This document shows, piece after piece, positions 16,307 to 23,547 of a stretch of DNA of 35,007 nt; the first letter of the stretch is position 1, and every line of letters begins with the position of its first letter. A model generated the notes under the pieces. The model was not told where the DNA came from. It saw only the letters and a list, made by a program, of their open reading frames with translations, and ran no database searches. A program made the translations under genes and the position numbers. The DNA is from Rhodospirillaceae bacterium (GTDB lineage Bacteria > Pseudomonadota > Alphaproteobacteria > Rhodospirillales > Rhodospirillaceae), in the NCBI GenBank assembly GCA_004297485.1, contig SCTM01000282.1, positions 1 through 35,007 of the forward strand, written 5' to 3'.

Positions 16307-16822
16307 CTATTCGTCGGCGCAGAGATCGGCGCTCGAACGTGAGTAACTCCGGTTGGCCGCCTGGGCCGCCGAGGCCAACGCGGCCCCATTCAAGGGGCGA
16401 AGATGGGGCGGGCATTCCCGCGCCAACACCTGCTCGTCCATGTCGTCGAATTGCTGTTCACCCAGCGCTTCCTCCGCCGACGTATAGGGCAAAGGCCATC
16501 CCGCCCGGGACGGCCGCCGATAGGGTGTCTGTACCTCGCCAGACTCCGCGACCGCTTTCACGCGGCGGGAAACGAACTCCTGAGAACGGCCAAGCGTGTC
16601 CGCGATCTGCTTAATGGGCCAGCCCTGGGCACTCAACTCGCGGATACGCTCGATTTCCTCCGCGGTTCCGGCCTTGGCGACGAACGCCGACGAGAGACCA
16701 TAACAAGCGGCCAGAGCACCAACGGTGCGGGTATCGCATTTATACATGCGAGCGATTTCGTAATAGGGGAAGCGGGCGACGAGATCGCGCAAGACCGATT
16801 CGGCAACCTGGAAGCGGCGCAT
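16307..16822 (-). CDS. HTH DNA-binding protein, regulator or small-terminase candidate
   Basis: The start is the ATG at 16822 (MRRFQVAE), preceded by AGGGGG with seven bases of spacing; a frame start at 16843 is less likely. The 171-residue product has two helix-turn-helix-like stretches: PYYEIARMYKCDTRTVGALA (about residues 20-39) and WPIKQIADTLGRSQEFVSRR (about 69-88). The C-terminal half is polar. This build fits a regulator of the structural genes or a small terminase subunit; no large terminase follows it. It is transcribed away from the repressor and sits behind an operator-bearing region with strong GC-rich hairpins in its leader. Confidence 0.65.
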   Translation of the reverse strand: MRRFQVAESVLRDLVARFPYYEIARMYKCDTRTVGALAACYGLSSAFVAKAGTAEEIERIRELSAQGWPIKQIADTLGRSQEFVSRRVKAVAESGEVQTPYRRPSRAGWPLPYTSAEEALGEQQFDDMDEQVLARECPPHLRPLNGAALASAAQAANRSYSRSSADLCADE

Positions 16823-16847
16823 GTCAGCGCCCCCTGCAAGCAAGGGT

Positions 16848-16909
16848 GGCCCCGGCCGGGGGAGACATGCGGGGGGGCCGGCCGGGGCCGCTGCGGTGGG
16901 GGACCGCAG
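16848..16909 (-). other. two GC-rich hairpins in the leader of the HTH gene
   Basis: GGCCCCGGCCGG (16848-16859) pairs exactly with CCGGCCGGGGCC (16878-16889), and next to it CTGCGGT (16891-16897) pairs with ACCGCAG (16903-16909) around a five-base G loop. They lie between the putative promoter near 17010 and the HTH gene start at 16822, so they would form in its mRNA leader. There is no T run, so a regulatory leader or RNA-stability role is more likely than termination. Confidence 0.6.
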
Positions 16910-17006
16910 ATTGGAATGACGAATGGATCGGCGGCATTGACGCGCACGGAGATAAGATCGGATTTTGTGTCATCGCGGTCCCCTGTTGCCGATACGATGG
17001 CTCAGA

Positions 17007-17036
17007 ATGATAGGAATATTCCTATCTTGTCACCAA
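17007..17036 (-). promoter_or_regulatory. putative minus-strand promoter holding a 16-bp palindromic operator
   Basis: ATAGGAATATTCCTAT at 17010-17025 is a perfect palindrome. On the minus strand it lies in the gap between TTGGTG (17036-17031) and TATCAT (17012-17007), which are 18 bases apart and could be -35 and -10 elements for the HTH gene and the structural genes. The divergent repressor is the likely binder. The palindrome is seen directly; promoter and binder are inferred. Confidence 0.55.
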
Positions 17037-17060
17037 CATTTTCCGACTAGATTTCCGATT

Positions 17061-17068
17061 TATCCTAT
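17061..17068 (+). promoter_or_regulatory. TATCCTAT octamer upstream of the repressor
   Basis: TATCCTAT lies 51 bases before the repressor ATG. The same octamer occurs at 17837 and 18341, each about 35-50 bases before a plus-strand start, and its inverse ATAGGA begins the palindrome at 17010. It could be a -10 element (TATCCT), a repressor half-site, or both. Confidence 0.5.
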
Positions 17069-17093
17069 TGGACAATGGGCCAACGGCACACCC

Positions 17094-17102
17094 TGTGGAT
17101 AA
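17094..17102. other. DnaA-box-like 9-mer in the repressor leader
   Basis: TGTGGATAA is the exact complement of the classic DnaA box TTATCCACA. A single copy lies 17 bases before the repressor start. One copy is no origin; it may be chance or a minor regulatory site. Confidence 0.35.
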
Positions 17103-17118
17103 CTTTGTGGAAAAACCC

Positions 17119-17799
17119 ATGGCGCGCATAACGCATGATCCGGCCCGCCAGCGCCTTGTTGCGCTGGTCGACGCCAACCCCGAATACAATTTGCAAAGCC
17201 TGTCGTTGGCTCTCGGCCGCAACCACGCCTATCTCCATCAATACGTGATGACAGGCAGCCCCCGTGAGTTGCGCGAACGTGATCGTCGGACTCTTGCCAC
17301 GCTCCTTGGCTGCGATGAATCTGAGCTCCGTGAGGATGATGTAAGCACCGATCGCGCCATGACCGGCGCGCCCACGGCGGCGTTGTCACGGACTCCGCCC
17401 ATGATCACTGAAAGCCGAAACCTACCGATTCTTGGCCATGCAAAGGGTGGGGAAGACGCTTTCTTCATCGATAACGGCGAGGTCGCGGGATATACCATGC
17501 GGCCCCATGTGCTCGACGGTGTGAACGACGCCTACGCCGTGGAGTTTTGGGATACGAGCATGGAGCCGGCTCTCAAGCATGGGCATCTCGGCTGGGTGCA
17601 TCCACGCAAGCCGGTGAAGCCCGGCGATGATGTTGTCGTTCAACTCAATGACGGTCAGGCATTGGTCAAGACGCTGGTGCGCCGTACCGATGGCCATATC
17701 GTGCTGCGCCAATACAATCCGGCCAAGGACTTCAAGGTCGACCGTGCCGCCGTCAAAAGCATCCATCTCATTGTCGGCACCTTGCGCGTCGTAACCTGA
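17119..17799 (+). CDS. CI/LexA-like prophage repressor (HTH plus S24 peptidase domain)
   Basis: The ATG at 17119 is chosen because the frame's earlier TTG at 17068 lies in the TATCCTAT octamer. The 226-residue product has an N-terminal HTH-like part (NLQSLSLALGRNHAYLHQY, about residues 23-41) and a C-terminal S24 fold with the catalytic Ser147 in DTSMEPAL and Lys184 in ALVKTLV, the dyad of LexA and CI self-cleavage. The classical Ala-Gly cleavage pair is not evident; GHAKGGED lies in the expected place. It should hold the prophage silent and give way on DNA damage. It is divergent from the HTH gene and structural block, with operator-like sequences between. Confidence 0.85.
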   Translation: MARITHDPARQRLVALVDANPEYNLQSLSLALGRNHAYLHQYVMTGSPRELRERDRRTLATLLGCDESELREDDVSTDRAMTGAPTAALSRTPPMITESRNLPILGHAKGGEDAFFIDNGEVAGYTMRPHVLDGVNDAYAVEFWDTSMEPALKHGHLGWVHPRKPVKPGDDVVVQLNDGQALVKTLVRRTDGHIVLRQYNPAKDFKVDRAAVKSIHLIVGTLRVVT

Positions 17800-17836
17800 C
17801 GACGGTCGTGCCAATTGCGTCTATCGTGATCGGAAA

Positions 17837-17844
17837 TATCCTAT
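17837..17844 (+). promoter_or_regulatory. TATCCTAT octamer upstream of the 131-aa gene
   Basis: The octamer lies 33 bases before the ATG at 17878. TTGCGT at 17815-17820 stands 16 bases upstream of it, so TATCCT may act as -10 element. It matches the copies before the repressor and hspQ. Confidence 0.45.
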
Positions 17845-17877
17845 TATTATCGGCGGAGGTTGGTTAGGAGTTTCCGT

Positions 17878-18273
17878 ATGCAGGATATTCCCGTCCATGT
17901 GCGGCAAGCGCTGGAGTTGCGTTACGACGGGCCCATTCCGGCCCAACATCTGGATACCGATCGCGCTGAACGCCGGCGGCAACGCGGGATCGTGTCCGTT
18001 CTCGAGACTCAGGCCGCTCAATTTCTAGACGCTGCCGAACGCTGCCAAAGCAGTATGGAAGATATTGCGGCCGACTTGGCGGAACGTTCCCTGTCACAAT
18101 GGCAGCAGGAAGTGAGCAAACGACGCCTCCGTATCACCCACGAACGTTATGACGCACATATCCGCGCGGCCGCCGACGCCCTAGGGCAGAGCATACCCTT
18201 GCGTCGTAGCCTCGGTCTTGCCCCACACCCCATCGTTTCCCTGGCCGCCTTACTGGATCGAGTCATGAAATAG
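17878..18273 (+). CDS. hypothetical protein next to the repressor
   Basis: The start is the ATG at 17878, with AGGAG seven bases upstream; a TTG at 17860 in frame is weaker. The 131-residue product is helical and rich in Arg, Gln and Ala (RAERRRQRGIVSVLETQAAQ is typical) with no known domain. Its C-terminal part is more hydrophobic (HPIVSLAALLDRVMK). It follows the repressor by 78 bases in the same direction and carries its own TATCCTAT motif, which suggests joint regulation and a prophage origin. It may equally be a host gene beyond the border. Confidence 0.6.
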   Translation: MQDIPVHVRQALELRYDGPIPAQHLDTDRAERRRQRGIVSVLETQAAQFLDAAERCQSSMEDIAADLAERSLSQWQQEVSKRRLRITHERYDAHIRAAADALGQSIPLRRSLGLAPHPIVSLAALLDRVMK

Positions 18274-18317
18274 GCACGCCGTTAATTCTTTATTTTACAA
18301 TGAGATAGGACCGGGGC

Positions 18318-18348
18318 TAGACCTTTGACTGGGGGGTTTCTATCCTAT
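18318..18348 (+). promoter_or_regulatory. putative hspQ promoter with TATCCTAT octamer
   Basis: TAGACC (18318-18323) and TATCCT (18341-18346) are 17 bases apart and could be -35 and -10 elements. ATAGGA at 18305-18310 is the inverse of the octamer, so the pair forms a spaced inverted repeat. If this is the promoter, the ATG at 18347 would lie in the -10 element, which favours the start at 18383. Confidence 0.45.
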
Positions 18349-18382
18349 GCCGCATGGGGCAGGGGAATTGAGCCCAACGGCC

Positions 18383-18727
18383 ATGGAAAACGAATACAAC
18401 CAATCGCGCGAAGCAAAATTCAAAATCGGGCAAGTGGTCAGGCACCGCGTGTTCGCCTTTCGCGGCGTCATTTTTGATGTCGATCCCGAATTCGCCAACA
18501 CCGAGGAGTGGCTTCAGGCCATTCCCGAGAAAGTGCGGCCGCACCGGGACCAGCCGTTTTATCACCTCCTGGCGGAAAACGAGACCAGCTACTACATCGC
18601 GTATGTGTCTCAGCAAAATTTGCTTGAGGACACCTCGGGCCAGCCCATCGACCATCCCGAGGTCCATACCTATTTCACCGAGTTTCGGGGAAATCATTAC
18701 AATCTCCGCAGCGGATACGCGAACTGA
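18383..18727 (+). CDS. hspQ: heat-shock protein HspQ
   Basis: The 114-residue product from the ATG at 18383 carries the family pattern: AKFKIGQVVRHRVFAFRG, then FDVDPEFANTEEWLQAIP, QPFYHLLAENETSYYIAYVS and QQNLLEDTSGQPIDHPEV. HspQ (YccV-like fold) was described as a hemimethylated-DNA-binding protein and as a Lon protease enhancer and substrate in enterobacteria. The 18383 start gives the short N-terminus usual in alphaproteobacteria; an earlier ATG at 18347 overlaps the putative promoter. It is the first clear host gene to the right of the prophage and carries the same octamer in front as the prophage genes. Confidence 0.92.
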   Translation: MENEYNQSREAKFKIGQVVRHRVFAFRGVIFDVDPEFANTEEWLQAIPEKVRPHRDQPFYHLLAENETSYYIAYVSQQNLLEDTSGQPIDHPEVHTYFTEFRGNHYNLRSGYAN

Positions 18728-18894
18728 GCTTGAGCGCTCGCTGGGGTGCCGCGGAGTGCGCAGAAACTTCAATTGGAAAATCTGTCGAAGGTCCTTAGTT
18801 TAGGCGCCGTGCATCGGTGTCTGTCGGATGCTTCGCAAAGCTCCGCCCTGCGCGCCGCGACTCTATAGCTTTCAACCAACCAAAGGAATCTCCC

Positions 18895-19374
18895 ATGACG
18901 ATCAAGCAAGGCGATAAAATGCCCGCCGGCAAGCTCCGCACCATGACGGCAAGCGGCCCGGCGGAAGTCACGACCGACGAACTGTTTAAAGGCAAGAAAG
19001 TCGTGCTGTTCTCGGTGCCGGGCGCATTTACGCCAACCTGCTCCAACCAGCACCTGCCGAGCTATCTTAAGAATTTCGATAAGATCAAATCCCAAGGCGT
19101 GGATACGATTGCCTGCATGGCCGTTAACGATGCGTTCGTGATGGATGCCTGGGGCAAGGACAGGGGCGTAGGCGACAAAATCAAGATGCTGGCGGACGGC
19201 AACGGCGAGTATACGAAGGCTCTCGGACTGGAAATGGACGGCAGCAAGTTCGGCCTTGGCAGCCGCGGCAAGCGGTTTTCCATGATCGTCGACAACGGCG
19301 TCGTGAAAGAGCTGAATATCGATGAATCCGGCTACGGTTCGACCAGCGCCGAAAGCACCTGTCACTTGAACTAA
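18895..19374 (+). CDS. Prx5-type peroxiredoxin
   Basis: The 159-residue product from the ATG at 18895 (AAAGGAA upstream) is a peroxiredoxin of the Prx5/PMP20 type. The peroxidatic Cys49 lies in PGAFTPTCS, followed by HLPSYLKNF and the Arg-bearing GSRGKRFSMIVDNG. It reduces hydrogen peroxide and alkyl hydroperoxides in the cytoplasm, with thioredoxin or glutaredoxin as usual reductant. Further Cys residues at ACMAV and near the C-terminus (STCHLN) may serve in resolution. It stands alone between hspQ and the polysaccharide genes and ends before a hairpin. The length is typical. Confidence 0.93.
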   Translation: MTIKQGDKMPAGKLRTMTASGPAEVTTDELFKGKKVVLFSVPGAFTPTCSNQHLPSYLKNFDKIKSQGVDTIACMAVNDAFVMDAWGKDRGVGDKIKMLADGNGEYTKALGLEMDGSKFGLGSRGKRFSMIVDNGVVKELNIDESGYGSTSAESTCHLN

Positions 19375-19386
19375 ACGAGGCAATAC

Positions 19387-19417
19387 GCGCCTGGATGCCG
19401 CCTTCGCATCCGGGCGC
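19387..19417 (+). terminator. hairpin after the peroxiredoxin gene
   Basis: GCGCCTGGATGC (19387-19398) pairs with GCATCCGGGCGC (19406-19417), with one T-G wobble, around a seven-base loop. It lies 12 bases after the stop codon. There is no T run, so it may be a weak or factor-aided terminator, or an mRNA end. It separates the peroxiredoxin gene from the polysaccharide genes. Confidence 0.55.
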
Positions 19418-19447
19418 TATCCTCAAACCCCGAATTGTTCACCGCTC

Positions 19448-20566
19448 ATGGCAGTACCTGCGGACCGACCCATCCGCTTTCTTCAGGTGGTCACGTCTTA
19501 TCCGGCCTATCTCCGCGACTTTTACGCTGACCGGCCTGAACTGCAATCGGCGCCGTACGCCCAACACATCGAAGCACTGCTCGACGACGGCTTCTCGGGC
19601 TGTCACAACCTCAGCCGCGAAATGGCGCGAGCCGGCTGGCAAGCTGAAACGATCGTAACCAATGCAGCTCCCGCCCAACGCAAGTGGCTCGCCGAACAGC
19701 AACTAACTCTGCCCGAGCCTGTCGATGGCGTGCTTGTGGCCGCCATGCAGATCCAGATGTTCCGCCCGGACGTAGTTTATTTCAACGAAATCGCCCTGTT
19801 CGATAGTCATTTTCTGCGCAAGTTGCCAACGCGTCCTTCTCTTGTCGTCGGATGGCGCGGCTTCGGTATTCCTGCTGGAACAGACTTGGCGGAGTACGAC
19901 GTCATCGTATCCAGCTTTGACCGTACATTCACGGAGGCGCCGCGTTTTGGTGCACGGGATGTTCAACGACATTATCCCGGCTTCCCCGGCGATTTCCACG
20001 CCGAGGACACTCCCGTTTACGAACGCGATGTGATCTTTTCCGGCTCGATCACTGGCCAGCACGTCAGCCGTGTTGCGCTTCTTCAACTCATCTGGCGGGC
20101 AAGCCGTGGTGACGACGGCGGACAGCCTTTTGGCTTTGAACTCTTTATGCCGGACGTTTCCATGTTCCCCGCCGAAATGCGAGCACTCAATCGCGGCAGC
20201 CTTTGGGGCAATACCATGTTGCGTGCTCTTGGCCGGTCGCGCATCACAATCAACATTGCTGTGGACGGTTTCGACGTCCAGCCCCCCAACATGCGGGTCA
20301 TCGAAGCCACCGGCGCGGGTGCCTTTCTCATGACAAACGCCCACCCGGATCTCAGCCGCTTCTTTTCCCCCGGACAGGAGCTGGAGACATTTGGCAACGG
20401 TGACGAACTGATCGCGAAAATCCGCTACTATCTGGCCCACGACACGGAACGTCGCGTGATCGCGAAACAAGGTCACCTGCGATGCCTGAAGGATCATAGT
20501 CTCGTCGCATCGGCGGCGCGTTTCCGTGCTATGATCGAAAATAAGTTAGCGGCCAAAAAAGCCTAG
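19448..20566 (+). CDS. glycosyltransferase (GT-B, CgeB-like)
   Basis: The 372-residue product has an N-terminal Rossmann-like half (RFLQVVTSYPAYLRDFY, and QMFRPDVVYFNEIALFD) and a C-terminal nucleotide-sugar-binding half with PPNMRVIEATGAGAFLMTN, HPDLSRFFSPGQELETF and ELIAKIRYYLAHDTERR. The last series is the signature of CgeB-like/GT-B transferases of surface polysaccharide loci. The donor is unknown; a CDP-dideoxyhexose made by the next genes is a possibility. It begins the polysaccharide cluster, 73 bases after the peroxiredoxin gene, and is followed by rfbG after 34 bases. Confidence 0.85.
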   Translation: MAVPADRPIRFLQVVTSYPAYLRDFYADRPELQSAPYAQHIEALLDDGFSGCHNLSREMARAGWQAETIVTNAAPAQRKWLAEQQLTLPEPVDGVLVAAMQIQMFRPDVVYFNEIALFDSHFLRKLPTRPSLVVGWRGFGIPAGTDLAEYDVIVSSFDRTFTEAPRFGARDVQRHYPGFPGDFHAEDTPVYERDVIFSGSITGQHVSRVALLQLIWRASRGDDGGQPFGFELFMPDVSMFPAEMRALNRGSLWGNTMLRALGRSRITINIAVDGFDVQPPNMRVIEATGAGAFLMTNAHPDLSRFFSPGQELETFGNGDELIAKIRYYLAHDTERRVIAKQGHLRCLKDHSLVASAARFRAMIENKLAAKKA

Positions 20567-20600
20567 ACAATGCCCGTTCTCATCCTAGCCATGACCGATC

Positions 20601-21686
20601 ATGCCTGACGCTCCCGCGACTTTGCCTAATGCACAATTCTGGCGCGGGCGCCGGGTATTGATCACCGGTCATACCGGTTTCAAGGGCGGGTGGCTTGCGC
20701 TATGGCTCAAATTGATGGGCGCCGAAGTGACCGGTTATGCCCTCCCGCCCGAGCATGGCGATGGCATCTTCGCAGCGGCGGCTGTCGGCGCTGGAATGAC
20801 CCCGGTGACCGGCGATATTCGCGACCATTCCCGTCTGCGCGAGTGCCTGTTACTCATGCGGCCGGAGATCGTCTTTCACCTTGCCGCCCAGGCTTTAGTG
20901 CGTCGCGCTCATCGCGACCCGCTCACAACATATGCGACTAACGTCACCGGCACGGCAAAGGTGCTTGAGGCCATCAGATCCGTTTCGTTTGTTCGTAGCG
21001 TCGTGATCGTTACATCCGACAAAGTCTACGAAAACCACGGCGAGGATCGTCCATTCCGGGAAGACGACCGGCTCGGCGGCGTTGAGCCTTATGGCGTAAG
21101 CAAAGCCAGCGCCGAAATGGTCACCGGCGCATTCCGGCAGAGCCTCGGCAACAACCTCCCGGCCGTCGCGACGGCCCGCGCTGGCAATGTGATCGGCGGC
21201 GGCGACTGGGGCGAGGACCGGCTCATTCCCGACGCCATACGTGCCTTCCGCCATGGCGTCGCGCTGGAAGTCCGTAATCCCGCCTCGACCCGGCCATGGC
21301 AACATGTCCTCGACCCATTGAGCGGGTATCTGCTTCTGGCCGAACGTTTGACACAAGGCGAGGCCAAGTGGCGTTCGGCCTGGAATTTCGGTGGGGAAGA
21401 GTCTGTATCCGTGAAGGACCTCGCAGACCGGCTGACTGAACATTGGAATGGCGCCAGCGGAAGCCCAACCGCCGCATGGATAGCAATTCCTGAAACGGGA
21501 GCGCCATATGAAGCGCGCGCCCTTCGGCTCGACAGCAGCAAGGCTCTGGCCGAACTTGGCTGGCGCCGACGGCTACCCCTTGCCCAAGCCGTGGAATGGA
21601 CAGCGGATTGGTACATTCATCAGGCGCGCGGCACGCCCATGGATGGGCCGTCCATGGCTATGATCGATGCCTACATGAGGTCTTAG
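20601..21686 (+). CDS. rfbG: CDP-glucose 4,6-dehydratase RfbG
   Basis: The 361-residue product is an extended SDR. It has the NAD-binding GHTGFKGGWL, HLAAQALVRRAHRDP, the active-site region TSDKVYEN, and the Tyr-Lys pair in PYGVSKASAE. GNVIGGGDWGEDRLIPD and RPWQHVLDPLSGYL are typical of CDP-glucose 4,6-dehydratase rather than the dTDP or GDP enzymes. It turns CDP-D-glucose into CDP-4-keto-6-deoxy-D-glucose, the second step towards CDP-3,6-dideoxyhexoses. Length is normal. The rfbF and rfbH genes lie nearby, separated from rfbG by an opposite-strand methyltransferase gene. Confidence 0.93.
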   Translation: MPDAPATLPNAQFWRGRRVLITGHTGFKGGWLALWLKLMGAEVTGYALPPEHGDGIFAAAAVGAGMTPVTGDIRDHSRLRECLLLMRPEIVFHLAAQALVRRAHRDPLTTYATNVTGTAKVLEAIRSVSFVRSVVIVTSDKVYENHGEDRPFREDDRLGGVEPYGVSKASAEMVTGAFRQSLGNNLPAVATARAGNVIGGGDWGEDRLIPDAIRAFRHGVALEVRNPASTRPWQHVLDPLSGYLLLAERLTQGEAKWRSAWNFGGEESVSVKDLADRLTEHWNGASGSPTAAWIAIPETGAPYEARALRLDSSKALAELGWRRRLPLAQAVEWTADWYIHQARGTPMDGPSMAMIDAYMRS

Positions 21687-21693
21687 GTCGCGG

Positions 21694-22686
21694 TTACTCT
21701 CGGCGTTGCGTCCCCCCTCCGGCGAGACTGGCGATGGTGGTCACCGTGCTTTGATACATGAAGCCGGTCTCCAGGTTATCGCCGAAGAGTGTGCGTGCAT
21801 CGACAGCAACATCCAGGGCGAACCCCCACTGGCCGGCGCTGACCGCGAACACCCATGCCAGGACATAGGCACGCAACGACGGCATGGACGTACGCAGGTG
21901 TTCGAGGGTGCGAAAATAGCGCGCCTCCCCTGCGGTCGGGCTGACGCCGAACACCTTGGCCGCTGGGTCCGTGGCTTTGACTCGTATCCCGAAGGCTCGC
22001 TCCACCGTATCGGCGCGCACGCGCGGAAACTGCTGACATTTCAAATGGGCGAGCCAGAACCCCTCCTTGATCAGCACGGCATGTAGATCAGGAAAGGTCT
22101 GTTCACCCTCGTAGAATTGCAAAAACCCTGGCTCTATTTCGATACACAGGACTTGTCGGCGCCGAGCATCATCCAAACCGTTCAGCACCGATAGATCGCA
22201 GCCCTGCGCGTCAATCTTCAGCCAGTCGATGATGGAGATGCTCACCTGATCCATCGCCTGCGCCAAGGTGACGGTCTCGATCTGCACGGTGCGTTCGACC
22301 TTAAAAAGGTCGGCGAACAGATAGCTCTGTAAGACGGCATCATTGGGCCGCAGCATACTTGAGCAGTGGGGAAAGGCGGTCAGATGGAAATCTACCGTGC
22401 CCGCGTTTTCGGGTCCGGCAACAATTTTATCGACGATATGGTGCTCTCGAAAGTGTGCCCCCAGATCCGGGGCAATATCTCTGTTGTCTGGGTCGAATCC
22501 GACAAAAACCGACTGTTTGGCGAACGGCAACCAGGCTTCATGAACGGCGCCAGAAGCGCCGACGTCCACAAGCACTGGTACGGCTTTTACCCGTTCCAAA
22601 AATTGGCATAGAGTTGTGCTCTCGACGGATGCATCGATCATAGGACACGATAGCTTTCTTCCACTATCGTTGCCAACCGCCGACAT
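21694..22686 (-). CDS. FkbM-family SAM-dependent methyltransferase
   Basis: The start is set at the ATG at 22686, with AGGA eight bases upstream; the frame opens at GTG 22722. The 330-residue product has a SAM-binding start, PVLVDVGASGAVHEAWLPF, then FVGFDPDNRDI and the FkbM hallmark IDWLKIDAQGCDLSVLNGL with CIEIEPGFLQFYEGEQTF. Such enzymes put methyl groups on sugar hydroxyls. The C-terminal 110 residues are an extra, mainly helical part. It is the only minus-strand gene of the cluster, lying between rfbG and rfbF. An O-methylated residue in the polysaccharide is a fair guess. Confidence 0.85.
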   Translation of the reverse strand: MSAVGNDSGRKLSCPMIDASVESTTLCQFLERVKAVPVLVDVGASGAVHEAWLPFAKQSVFVGFDPDNRDIAPDLGAHFREHHIVDKIVAGPENAGTVDFHLTAFPHCSSMLRPNDAVLQSYLFADLFKVERTVQIETVTLAQAMDQVSISIIDWLKIDAQGCDLSVLNGLDDARRRQVLCIEIEPGFLQFYEGEQTFPDLHAVLIKEGFWLAHLKCQQFPRVRADTVERAFGIRVKATDPAAKVFGVSPTAGEARYFRTLEHLRTSMPSLRAYVLAWVFAVSAGQWGFALDVAVDARTLFGDNLETGFMYQSTVTTIASLAGGGTQRRE

Positions 22687-22779
22687 CGGAAAAATCCTGG
22701 TTAAGCCCTTGTTAGGTCTCACAAGCTAGGGTTTGACTGCGGGGGTATGCCCCGGGCGCTATGGGACGGAGACGGAATC

Positions 22780-23544
22780 GTGAAAGCGGTCATCCTGGCC
22801 GGTGGACAAGGCACACGGCTGCGCGAAGAGACAGACGCGCGCCCGAAGCCCATGGTGGAAATTGGCGGCAGGCCGATCCTTTGGCATATCCTCAAAATCT
22901 ATGCCGCCCATGGCATCACCGACTTCGTGATCTGCCTGGGTTACCGCGGGTATATGATCAAGGAATACTTCTCCAACTATATGCTGCACATGTCGGACGT
23001 AACCATCGATCTCGCCCGCAACAGTATGGAAGTTCACCATAACCAGGCCGAACCCTGGCGCATTACATTGGTCGATACTGGCCACGACAGCATGACCGGC
23101 GGTCGCCTGAAGCGCGTTATGCGGCATCTCGGCGACGAGCCATTCTGCATGACATACGGCGACGGCGTCGGCGACATAGACATCGCTGCCGGTATCGCGG
23201 CATTCAAACGTTCGCGCAAACTCGCCCAGGTAACGGCCGTACAAATGCCCGGACGTTTTGGCATGCTCGACCTCAGCGACGATAAAGTTGCGGGATTTCG
23301 GGAAAAGCCGGACAACGGTGGCTGGATCAACGGCGGATTCTTCGTGCTTTCACCCGGCGTCGAGCGCTATATCGACGGCGACACCATCAGTTGGGAGCGA
23401 GAACCGATGGAACGGCTCGCCGCCGACGGTCAGCTTGGAGTGGTAAGGCACACCGGCTTTTGGATGCCAATGGATACGCTCCGCGATAAGCAAACGCTCG
23501 ACCAGCTATGGAATACCGGCCACGCGCCCTGGCGTGTCTGGTGA
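22780..23544 (+). CDS. rfbF: glucose-1-phosphate cytidylyltransferase RfbF
   Basis: The start is set at GTG 22780, which gives the family N-terminus KAVILAGGQGTRLREET with GGAG nine bases upstream; an ATG at 22747 adds eleven unrelated residues. The 254-residue product has the nucleotidyltransferase loop GGQGTRL, ARPKPMVEIGGRPILWHI, the metal-binding YGDGVGDID and REKPDNGGWINGGFFV. It makes CDP-glucose from CTP and glucose-1-phosphate, the first step of the pathway. Length matches the known enzyme. rfbH follows after three bases. Confidence 0.94.
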   Translation: MKAVILAGGQGTRLREETDARPKPMVEIGGRPILWHILKIYAAHGITDFVICLGYRGYMIKEYFSNYMLHMSDVTIDLARNSMEVHHNQAEPWRITLVDTGHDSMTGGRLKRVMRHLGDEPFCMTYGDGVGDIDIAAGIAAFKRSRKLAQVTAVQMPGRFGMLDLSDDKVAGFREKPDNGGWINGGFFVLSPGVERYIDGDTISWEREPMERLAADGQLGVVRHTGFWMPMDTLRDKQTLDQLWNTGHAPWRVW

Positions 23545-23547
23545 GCA

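Larger units (their letters stand above)
1950..18273. mobile_element. prophage or prophage remnant (podovirus-like head/tail module, lysis genes, repressor)
   Basis: The stretch holds phage lysis genes, tail and head genes in conserved order on the minus strand, and a divergent S24-type repressor at its right end. The DUF5309-type capsid protein, connector adaptor and tail-nozzle protein indicate a short-tailed phage type. No integrase, large terminase, portal or replication gene is visible. I did not find flanking direct repeats or a tRNA target, so both borders are approximate: Rz1 on the left, and the 131-aa gene after the repressor on the right. Confidence 0.8.

Noticed and set aside
1393-18346. 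prophage attachment repeats
   Set aside because: I compared the flanks at 1391-1574 and 17800-18346 by eye and saw no convincing direct repeat. A dot plot would be needed; absence here is not proof.
18347-18382. earlier hspQ start at 18347
   Set aside because: This ATG overlaps the TATCCTAT element that may be the -10 region, and the extra 12 residues are not part of the usual HspQ N-terminus.
19703-20497. 264-codon minus-strand frame opposite the first glycosyltransferase
   Set aside because: Antisense shadow; the plus-strand frame has clear GT-B motifs.
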